Assembly (NCBI GenBank): GCA_021157445.1
Contig: JAGGWM010000105.1
Coordinates: 1-7,078 of the forward strand
Direction: 5' to 3'
Source: Thermococcus sp.
GTDB taxonomy: Archaea; Methanobacteriota_B; Thermococci; Thermococcales; Thermococcaceae
DNA length: 7,078 nt
Positions 1 through 5,380 of this stretch are shown here, one piece after another; the first letter of the stretch is position 1, and each line of letters opens with the position of its first letter. The notes under the pieces are model-generated. The model was not told the origin of the DNA, searched no databases, and saw only the letters and a list, made by a program, of their open reading frames with translations. Position numbers and translations under genes: made by a program.

Positions 1-6
1 GGTGAT
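1..6 (+). promoter_or_regulatory. Shine-Dalgarno site of the TadC-like gene
   Basis: GGTGAT lies three bases before the ATG at 10 and matches the core of the archaeal anti-SD complement GGAGGTGATC. It supports the ATG at 10 as the real start. TGA triplets at 3-5 and 11-13 could end an upstream gene overlapping this start, which would make this an internal gene of an operon, but that gene is outside the window. Confidence 0.75.
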
Positions 7-9
7 GCT

Positions 10-1719
10 ATGAGTGACATAAGCATCTTTGTAAAAGCGGATCTTTCAATGAGAAACTATCTAAAGAAAGTTCTTCTACCCACATTGCTACTTTCTATTG
101 TTCTTTTTATAGTGGCATCCATTGTTCAAAGGGTTATAGAGCTTCCTCTGGGATTAAGGATAATTCTTAACTTTATTCCATTGATAATTTTAATGTATGC
201 TGTTCTTTATCCATATATAACGGCAGATACGAAAAAAATCTCAATTAATTCTAAAATTCCATATTTTATCACTTACTTTGCTGTGCTATCTACGAGCGAA
301 ATGTCAAGAGGTGAGCTCATACAAGTTTTGGCAAATGATCCCAAGCTTGGTGCAATTGCCAGTGAGCTTAAGAAGGTGTACATAATAGTAAACAAGCTTC
401 ACAGGAGCTTACCTGAGGCATTTAGGTTTTTAGCTAGGAGAACACCAAGTAAGGTGTTTGCCGATTTTTTGGATAGATTGGCATATTCCCTTGATAGTGG
501 TGTGGAGCTTAAGGATTATCTATTCCAAGAACAACAAACGGTAATGGATGACTATCAAACATTTTATGAAGGAGCATTATATGATCTTGATATATTTAAG
601 GAAATCTACGAGTCGATAATTATTTCGGTTGTTTTTATTGCAGCGTTCATAATCATTGGGCCATTGATAACAGGTCAGGATATAGGACGACTTGCTATTT
701 ACCTCCTCATGATAATATTGAGTGCGGAAATTGGGGTTATGTTCGTTATTAAATATAGAATGCCCGAAGATCCGATATGGGCTGAAAGAAGAATCCCAAC
801 CGAAAGGAGCAGGAAAATAAAACGGGCTTTAATGATCTCAATTGGTGGAGTCGTTATGCTCTTTATTGTTTATGCATTTGTTCTCAGGCCTAGGTTTAAT
901 ATTCCATATCCGTTCGTAGTTTCTTTAATTTTGACACCACTGGCTTATGCCGGAAGAGTCATTAAAAATGAAGAGGAAGTTATTTTTAGAAAAGATGAAA
1001 ACTTCCCTGCGTTTATCAGGAGTTTGAGTTCATCTCTTGCAGCAAGTGGGAGCTCCCTCGTTTTTGTGTTGAAATACTTAAGTGCCCATGATTTTGGTAC
1101 CCTGACTCGCGATATAAGAGCCCTTTATAAAAGACTTGCCGTAAGAGTTAACAATGAGAGGGGATGGGACTTCTTTATAGCAGAAACTGGAAGCTGGTTG
1201 GTTGGCATATTTTCGGAAATGTTTAGGGAAAGCATAAAACTTGGTGCTGAGCCGGACTACGTTGGTAAGGTTATTTCAAGAAACTTCGAAAGACTTGTGA
1301 GACTTAGGAGAAAAAGACAACAAAGTATAGCGAGCTTTATTGGGATCATTTATGGCATTACCGGGGCATTTGCTTTCTCAATTGCGTCATCGTTCCAAGT
1401 GGCTGTTTCAATAAGCGAACTCTTTGGAAAGATGGAGATCTCTGTTGAATACCTTGGAGATGTAATCCATGTTATTCCGCCAAGTGGACTTGTATTTTTG
1501 ACTGGAATAATGCTTCTCCTCATGATTGTTCACTCCCTTGTATCTGCTGTTACAATAAAGCTTGCAGATGGGGGCCATCTAGGAATTTCTTTGTATTATT
1601 TTGTTATCTTACTTTGGATATTTGCCGCAGGTATGTTCGTAGGTCAGACGTTGATGGAAAGAATGATGGGTCTTGGAGGAAGCCAAATACTGTTAATACT
1701 GGTGGGGGGATTGAAATGA
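10..1719 (+). CDS. Type II/IV secretion system F family protein (archaeal TadC/ArlJ-like pilus assembly platform)
   Basis: This is an integral membrane protein of 569 residues, the usual size of archaeal TadC/FlaJ(ArlJ)-type platform proteins. In known systems these sit in the cytoplasmic membrane, bind the hexameric secretion ATPase and help assemble pilin-like subunits into a filament. Hydrophobic segments are visible at about 22-42, 50-70, 203-221, 228-248, 275-293, 298-316, 440-462, 492-515 and 524-545. Two soluble helical regions, about 82-200 and 328-438, fit tandem T2SSF domains; both begin with a similar block (IPYFITYFAVLSTS and FPAFIRSLSSSLAASG) and are followed by membrane segments. 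A basic stretch (RLVRLRRKRQQ, about 428-438) precedes the last membrane cluster. The start is fixed by the GGTGAT site. The stop overlaps the next gene's start as ATGA, so the two are probably translationally coupled. The partner ATPase and pilins are not in the window, so a general pilus or secretion role is safer than an archaellum role. Confidence 0.9.
   Translation: MSDISIFVKADLSMRNYLKKVLLPTLLLSIVLFIVASIVQRVIELPLGLRIILNFIPLIILMYAVLYPYITADTKKISINSKIPYFITYFAVLSTSEMSRGELIQVLANDPKLGAIASELKKVYIIVNKLHRSLPEAFRFLARRTPSKVFADFLDRLAYSLDSGVELKDYLFQEQQTVMDDYQTFYEGALYDLDIFKEIYESIIISVVFIAAFIIIGPLITGQDIGRLAIYLLMIILSAEIGVMFVIKYRMPEDPIWAERRIPTERSRKIKRALMISIGGVVMLFIVYAFVLRPRFNIPYPFVVSLILTPLAYAGRVIKNEEEVIFRKDENFPAFIRSLSSSLAASGSSLVFVLKYLSAHDFGTLTRDIRALYKRLAVRVNNERGWDFFIAETGSWLVGIFSEMFRESIKLGAEPDYVGKVISRNFERLVRLRRKRQQSIASFIGIIYGITGAFAFSIASSFQVAVSISELFGKMEISVEYLGDVIHVIPPSGLVFLTGIMLLLMIVHSLVSAVTIKLADGGHLGISLYYFVILLWIFAAGMFVGQTLMERMMGLGGSQILLILVGGLK
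1701..1708 (+). promoter_or_regulatory. Shine-Dalgarno site deciding the start of the surface-protein gene
   Basis: GGTGGGGG lies seven bases before the ATG at 1716, inside the last codons of the TadC-like gene. It selects this ATG, directly before a signal peptide, over the in-frame ATG at 1614, which would put 34 polar residues in front of the signal peptide. Confidence 0.75.
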
Positions 1720-3632
1720 AAAAAGGAATACCTCCCGTATTTGTTTTTATGCTCCTTTTCCAATTTGTCGCGGCATCATCCATAGTTGGATGGGTTGAAA
1801 CTCCGGGGAAAATAGAGATCCCTGGCTATAGCATCGAGATTAAGGATATCTCTCTTGTTGATGGTTCGGCTTATGTTAAATATTCCACTCCCGAGGGATC
1901 TTATTCCCAATTTTTAAAAATTGGTCAGAATCTCTCTGTAGGTGAGCTCTCCTTCAAAATTCATCAGATAATAGTGGGGGAAAAAGGCCATGCTTATGTT
2001 TCTCTTGAGTATCCTTATTTGCTTGAAGGTGAAACTATACGGTTTGGGAACTACTCGCTCTCTTTGCTCTCCGTGAATAACAATGCTGTTAGAATAAAAT
2101 TAACAAAAAATAACGAAAGCAGAGAGTACACATCAAAGGATGTTCAATACGATAATCTTCAAGTAAAACTAACACCCTATCCAAAAATCTTCTCTGGGTA
2201 TCTTAAAAAGGGAGAGACGTTTACATTTTATTCTCATTCAATAACATTTAAGGAGGCCTTAATAGAAAACGTTTCCGGTAAATATAAGAATGTAGTGAAG
2301 CTTTTGATAGATAAAAGTGAGTATGATATTCCTGTAGGGGATACTATTGAAGCAGGCATGTTTGTTATTTCGACAAAGGAGTTAATTGGAGCAGAATACG
2401 TGGAAATGGAAGTTCATCTCAAAGGGGCTTATGTTAACGTTTATTTAACCTCCCAATTTGAAAAAACATTAAAAGAGAAGGAAAGTATGCAGGTAGGGCC
2501 ATATTTAATAGTCCCAGAGTATATTCTCCCTTCGCGAGCTTATGTAAGTATAAAAAATCTCTGTGGAAAAGTCTTGAGTGAGGGGTTTTTATCTCCTGGA
2601 AGCCATTCAAAGGCACTGACTTATCGGGGAATTGAGGTGGGGGTGCTGAATGTTACTTACGCCTCCGAACCAAAGACAGCTAAGCTAATAGTATTCGTAA
2701 CAGACCCTTCTATTATTGCCATGAAAGAACTTGTTCCTGAGGTAGAGATATCTCCGATGATTCCTTCGAAGATAGTTCAATTTGATGAGGTTCCTTTAAA
2801 GATTGTGTTAAAGAACAAGGATCATGTTGATTTAAAAAATGTACGGATTTTCTATACCCCATCCCCCTGGGTAGAGTTAGTGGGAGATAATGTTGTATAT
2901 GTTCCAAAAATCGAAGCTGGTTCTTCATATGATGCCAGTTTTCTAATTAGAGTCAACAGGTACGGAAAAGTTGCTCTTGGCAATATCCGGATAGTGGCGG
3001 AAACATCTTCCGGTTTTAGTTGCAACGAGGATGGAACTATTGAGTTTTCGCCCATTTTAGTAACAGCAAATGTTGAAAAAGCTGTGGTAAAGTATGATGT
3101 TGATATCTCCGCGCCAATCAATTCAACTATTGCTCCGTTTGATACTTTAATACGTATCCAGAACAAAGGAAATGTAAAGGTGCCTGTACTTCTTAGAATT
3201 CCCATTTCCAAATTTGCGGTTCTTAATGCAGAGTCTTTTACATTAAATGGTTCTAACATGGAGCGTTTGATAAATCTCCCCCCAAATCAGACAGCAGAAT
3301 TTAATATTAGGATATTCCCGTTAGAGTCAACTAATCTCACTCTGCGGGCATATGTTGTTTTTGACGGAGAAATAATAGGAGGGGCTGAGGAGAAGGTGAA
3401 GTTCTTCCAAGAAAAACCTCAAGAAGAAGTTCAAGACCAAAACGGAGAACGTGAGCCACAGATCATTTACGTAAACAAGACTGTGCCCGTCTATGTAAAT
3501 AAAACCATCGAAGTTCCTGTGGAAGTTCCTTACACTCCATTGAAGTCAAAGATCCTATTTTCGAGTGCCGGATTTTTGCTTGGTGCTGCAGCTATTATAC
3601 TGCTGGCCTGGATAAAAGCCCAGAGAGAGTGA
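1716..3632 (+). CDS. Secreted, membrane-anchored COG1361-like surface protein with internal beta repeats
   Basis: This 638-residue protein is predicted to be exported and held in the membrane by its C terminus. Residues 1-22 look like a signal peptide (MKKG, then a hydrophobic core ending AASS). Residues about 30-330 are beta-rich and carry a degenerate repeated element, roughly a hydrophobic stretch, G-[EDQ], then a Y/hydrophobic strand, near 66, 100, 161, 204, 250 and 290. Two Ig-like segments follow, about 353-440 and 455-560, resembling the COG1361/NEW3-type domains of archaeal S-layer-like proteins. A Glu/Gln-rich linker (566-580), a short stalk with two YVNKT units (585-597) and one membrane helix (about 612-634) with a basic tail end the protein. 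Many N-x-S/T sequons (such as NLS 72, NYS 112, NVS 185, NVT 312, NGS 511, NKT 587 and 595) suggest N-glycosylation. The ATGA overlap with the TadC-like gene suggests a role in the same pilus or secretion apparatus, which is inference. No enzymatic motif was seen. Confidence 0.85.
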   Translation: MKKGIPPVFVFMLLFQFVAASSIVGWVETPGKIEIPGYSIEIKDISLVDGSAYVKYSTPEGSYSQFLKIGQNLSVGELSFKIHQIIVGEKGHAYVSLEYPYLLEGETIRFGNYSLSLLSVNNNAVRIKLTKNNESREYTSKDVQYDNLQVKLTPYPKIFSGYLKKGETFTFYSHSITFKEALIENVSGKYKNVVKLLIDKSEYDIPVGDTIEAGMFVISTKELIGAEYVEMEVHLKGAYVNVYLTSQFEKTLKEKESMQVGPYLIVPEYILPSRAYVSIKNLCGKVLSEGFLSPGSHSKALTYRGIEVGVLNVTYASEPKTAKLIVFVTDPSIIAMKELVPEVEISPMIPSKIVQFDEVPLKIVLKNKDHVDLKNVRIFYTPSPWVELVGDNVVYVPKIEAGSSYDASFLIRVNRYGKVALGNIRIVAETSSGFSCNEDGTIEFSPILVTANVEKAVVKYDVDISAPINSTIAPFDTLIRIQNKGNVKVPVLLRIPISKFAVLNAESFTLNGSNMERLINLPPNQTAEFNIRIFPLESTNLTLRAYVVFDGEIIGGAEEKVKFFQEKPQEEVQDQNGEREPQIIYVNKTVPVYVNKTIEVPVEVPYTPLKSKILFSSAGFLLGAAAIILLAWIKAQRE

Positions 3633-3652
3633 TACCTTTCCACTCTCTAGGG
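3619..3652 (+). terminator. Inverted repeat over the stop codon of the surface-protein gene
   Basis: AGAGAGTG at 3624-3631 is perfectly complementary to CACTCTCT at 3641-3648, with a nine-base loop. CCC at 3619-3621 can add pairs with GGG at 3650-3652 across a small internal loop. The stem includes the TGA stop at 3630-3632. No long T-tract follows directly (only TTT at 3658-3660), so it is not a classic archaeal oligo-T terminator. It may instead be a 3'-end or mRNA stability element. Confidence 0.4.
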
Positions 3653-3738
3653 TGGGGTTTCCCTAAGATAACGATAAAGGCATTAGCTTTGAGCTATCTA
3701 TACTAATTGGTATTTTGGTGGAAAATATTGAAAAACCC

Positions 3739-3744
3739 TTTAAA
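3739..3744 (+). promoter_or_regulatory. Candidate TATA box for the phosphomevalonate dehydratase operon
   Basis: TTTAAA, preceded by the A-rich GAAAAACCC, lies about 32 bases before the ATG at 3776. With the usual archaeal TATA-to-start distance of about 25 bases, transcription would begin near 3767, giving a very short leader that just includes the SD site. A second A+T-rich candidate, AATATT near 3723-3728, cannot be excluded. Confidence 0.4.
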
Positions 3745-3766
3745 CCCAGCACTTCAATCTTATCTT

Positions 3767-3772
3767 GGTGGT
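3767..3772 (+). promoter_or_regulatory. Shine-Dalgarno site deciding the start of the dehydratase large subunit
   Basis: GGTGGT lies three bases before the ATG at 3776. It supports this ATG over the in-frame TTG at 3707, whose 23 extra residues are not expected in the family and would span the candidate TATA box. Confidence 0.65.
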
Positions 3773-3775
3773 AGG

Positions 3776-4936
3776 ATGTACCTTACAAAGGAGGAGGAGC
3801 TAATACTTGCCGGCGAATATGGTTATGCATTGCAAAAGGCAATGGAAATTCTTGTTGCTCTTGGGGAGATTTATGGGGCTGACAGGCTTATCCCGATCAA
3901 GAGCGCCCAGGTTGCGGGAGTTTCGTACAAAAATATCGGCGATGCCGGAATAGAGTTTCTGAAGGATTTTGTTAATTCCGGAGCGAATGTTAGTGTCTAT
4001 ACAACTCTTAACCCGGCTGGTATAGGGGATGAGCTCTTTATGGAAAGGCAGAGAGAGATTCTTGAGCTTTATAAAGCCATGGGAATAGAGATTACCTTCA
4101 CATGCACTCCTTATTATGGTGCAAATCTTCCAAAGTTTGGTGATCACATAGCGTGGAGCGAAAGCTCGGCCGTAATTTTTGCGAACTCCATACTTGGGGC
4201 GAGAACGAACAGAGAGGGCGGGCCTTCGAGCTTAGCAGCAGCAATAGTTGGTAAAACTCCCAATTATGGTCTTCACCTTGATGAAAACAGAAAGGCAACA
4301 GTCGTCGTTGAAGTAGAGACAAAGCTTAGGGATTTTGCGGACTACAGCTTTTTGGGTTACTATCTCGGAAAAAGCCTGAAAAACGACATACCCTACTTTA
4401 AAAACCTTAAGCCTGAGAAGACTGATTATCTCAAAGAACTCGGAGCTTCCATGGCCGCAACCGGATCAATAGCCCTCTATCATGTGGAAGGCGAAACCCC
4501 AGAGTATAGATATGCCATAGAGGACAAGCTCGAGAAAATCCAAGTTGATAAAAAAGAGCTTGAGGAGGTTAAAGAGAAGTTCAACGCGGAGTGGAGTGAG
4601 GTAGAAGTGATAGTAATAGGCTGTCCTCACGCTTCGATTCAAGAGGTAAAAGAAGTTGCTGAGCTTTTGAAGATGAGAGAGAAGCCTTTAAAAGTGCCGC
4701 TTTTAATAACCGCAAGCAAAGCTGTAAAGGCTCTCTCAGACGCTCTGGGCTACAGCGAGGTCATAGAGCGTTATAATGGAAAGATAATAGCCGACAGCTG
4801 TTTAATAGTCTCTCCAGTTGAGAAGTGGTACAAAGGAATAGCCACGAACAGCGGAAAGGCGAGCTTCTACTTCTCCTCAGCTGGGCTGAAAGTGCGGCTT
4901 GAGAATACAGAAAAGTTAATTCTTGAAGCCCCGTGA
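3776..4936 (+). CDS. Phosphomevalonate dehydratase large subunit (aconitase X catalytic domain)
   Basis: This 386-residue protein is recognised as the archaeal aconitase-X large subunit. With the small subunit encoded next, the family enzyme removes water from (R)-5-phosphomevalonate to give trans-anhydromevalonate 5-phosphate (EC 4.2.1.182). In the modified archaeal mevalonate pathway this is followed by a UbiD-type decarboxylase and isopentenyl phosphate kinase, leading to isoprenoid membrane lipids. Family-like blocks include the N terminus MYLTKEEE, ADRLIPIKSAQVAGVSY (35-51), the NPAGIGDE segment (79-86), SESSAVIFANSILGARTNRE (128-147) and GGPSSLAAAIVG (148-159). There are exactly three cysteines, Cys110 (FTCTPYYG), Cys283 (IGCPHAS) and Cys342 (DSCLIVSP), which fit the three protein ligands of the iron-sulfur cluster expected here. 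That ligand role is inferred from position and number. The ATG at 3776 is chosen for its SD site and family-like N terminus. The stop is nine bases before the small-subunit start, so the subunits are probably co-translated. The enzyme should be cytoplasmic and oxygen-sensitive. Confidence 0.93.
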   Translation: MYLTKEEELILAGEYGYALQKAMEILVALGEIYGADRLIPIKSAQVAGVSYKNIGDAGIEFLKDFVNSGANVSVYTTLNPAGIGDELFMERQREILELYKAMGIEITFTCTPYYGANLPKFGDHIAWSESSAVIFANSILGARTNREGGPSSLAAAIVGKTPNYGLHLDENRKATVVVEVETKLRDFADYSFLGYYLGKSLKNDIPYFKNLKPEKTDYLKELGASMAATGSIALYHVEGETPEYRYAIEDKLEKIQVDKKELEEVKEKFNAEWSEVEVIVIGCPHASIQEVKEVAELLKMREKPLKVPLLITASKAVKALSDALGYSEVIERYNGKIIADSCLIVSPVEKWYKGIATNSGKASFYFSSAGLKVRLENTEKLILEAP

Positions 4937-4942
4937 GGTGAT
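4935..4942 (+). promoter_or_regulatory. Strong Shine-Dalgarno site of the dehydratase small subunit
   Basis: GAGGTGAT is an eight-base perfect match to the archaeal anti-SD complement and lies three bases before the ATG at 4946. It overlaps the TGA stop of the large subunit (4934-4936), which suits close translation of the two subunits. Confidence 0.8.
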
Positions 4943-4945
4943 AAA

Positions 4946-5338
4946 ATGAGACTTAAAGGAAGGAAGATCACAAGAGGAAAAGCAAAAGGAATTGCTTTAG
5001 TTTCCAAAAAGCCCCTCTCCTTCTTAGGTGGCGTTGATCCCGAGACCGGAATAGTGAAGGACATTGAAAGCGATATCCGGGGAGAGAGCATAAAGGATAA
5101 AATTCTTGTATTTCCAAGGGGCAAGGGCTCAACGGTTGGTTCCTATGTCATTTATCAGCTTAAAAAGAACGGCGTCGCTCCAAGGGCTATAATAGTTGAA
5201 GAGGCCGAGACCATTGTTGCTACGGGCGCAATCATAGCGGAAATTCCAATGGTGGATAAAGTGGACATAAGCAAGATTAAGAGCGGCCAGATTGTTGAGG
5301 TTGATGCAGACAAAGGGGAAGTGTTCATAGAAGAATAG
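4946..5338 (+). CDS. Phosphomevalonate dehydratase small subunit (aconitase X swivel domain, DUF126)
   Basis: This 130-residue cytoplasmic protein is the small partner of the aconitase-X enzyme. In the family it forms the swivelling domain that closes over the active site held by the large subunit. The sequence opens with a beta-rich stretch (LKGRKITRGKAKGIAL), then has DPETG at 31-35. The hallmark segment FPRGKGSTVGSYVIYQL (56-72) contains the conserved-looking Ser62 and Ser66. IIVEEAETIVATGAIIAEIP (82-101) follows, and the end is a strand-rich GQIVEVDADKGEV. It contains no cysteine, as expected if all cluster ligands are in the large subunit. Its length is normal for a separate archaeal small subunit; in some bacteria the two parts are fused. 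The start follows a perfect GAGGTGAT site, and the gene directly follows the large subunit. Together these make the operon assignment strong. Confidence 0.93.
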   Translation: MRLKGRKITRGKAKGIALVSKKPLSFLGGVDPETGIVKDIESDIRGESIKDKILVFPRGKGSTVGSYVIYQLKKNGVAPRAIIVEEAETIVATGAIIAEIPMVDKVDISKIKSGQIVEVDADKGEVFIEE

Positions 5339-5346
5339 TTTTTAAG
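5339..5346 (+). promoter_or_regulatory. Candidate TATA box for the site-2 protease gene
   Basis: TTTTTAAG directly follows the TAG stop of the dehydratase small subunit and lies 35-42 bases before the ATG at 5381. Transcription would start near 5367, giving a leader of about a dozen bases that includes the SD site. It suggests the protease is transcribed separately, although read-through from the dehydratase operon is possible. The pyrimidine-rich TTCTTTTT at 5360-5367 may also help end the upstream transcript. Confidence 0.5.
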
Positions 5347-5370
5347 CTTCTCCTCCTAGTTCTTTTTAGT

Positions 5371-5376
5371 GGTGGG
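5371..5376 (+). promoter_or_regulatory. Shine-Dalgarno site deciding the start of the site-2 protease
   Basis: GGTGGG lies four bases before the ATG at 5381. The in-frame GTG at 5369 would add only four residues and would place the SD site inside the coding sequence, so the ATG is preferred. Confidence 0.65.
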
Positions 5377-5380
5377 AAAA

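Larger units (their letters stand above)
3633..3775. other. Intergenic region between the envelope operon and the dehydratase operon
   Basis: This stretch of about 140 bases has no credible ORF. It holds the distal arm of the inverted repeat, an alternative small hairpin (TAGGG 3648-3652 with CCCTA 3661-3665), an A+T-rich section, and the candidate promoter and SD site of the dehydratase large subunit. It marks a transcriptional boundary between unrelated functions. Confidence 0.7.

Noticed and set aside
1614..1715. In-frame upstream ATG extending the surface protein by 34 residues
   Set aside because: It lies about 100 bases inside the TadC-like gene, puts a polar extension before an obvious signal peptide, and has no good SD site. 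The ATG at 1716 does.
10..1719. Assignment of the first gene as the archaellum protein ArlJ/FlaJ
   Set aside because: The fold and size fit, but no archaellin or other arl gene is visible and the downstream gene is a surface glycoprotein. A general TadC-like pilus or secretion platform is the safer call.
2434..3259. Open minus-strand frames opposite the surface-protein gene, the longest 135 codons
   Set aside because: They lie antisense to a strongly supported gene, have no SD sites or recognisable domains, and overlap one another.
3707..3775. TTG start extending the dehydratase large subunit by 23 residues
   Set aside because: The extension covers the candidate promoter and SD site and does not look like the family N terminus, which begins MYLTKEEE at 3776.
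3800..5124. Minus-strand open frames opposite the dehydratase genes
   Set aside because: These are shadows of conserved coding sequence, with no family resemblance or start signals.
5369..5380. GTG start four codons upstream of the site-2 protease ATG
   Set aside because: The SD site GGTGGG would fall inside the coding region. The ATG at 5381 is correctly spaced.
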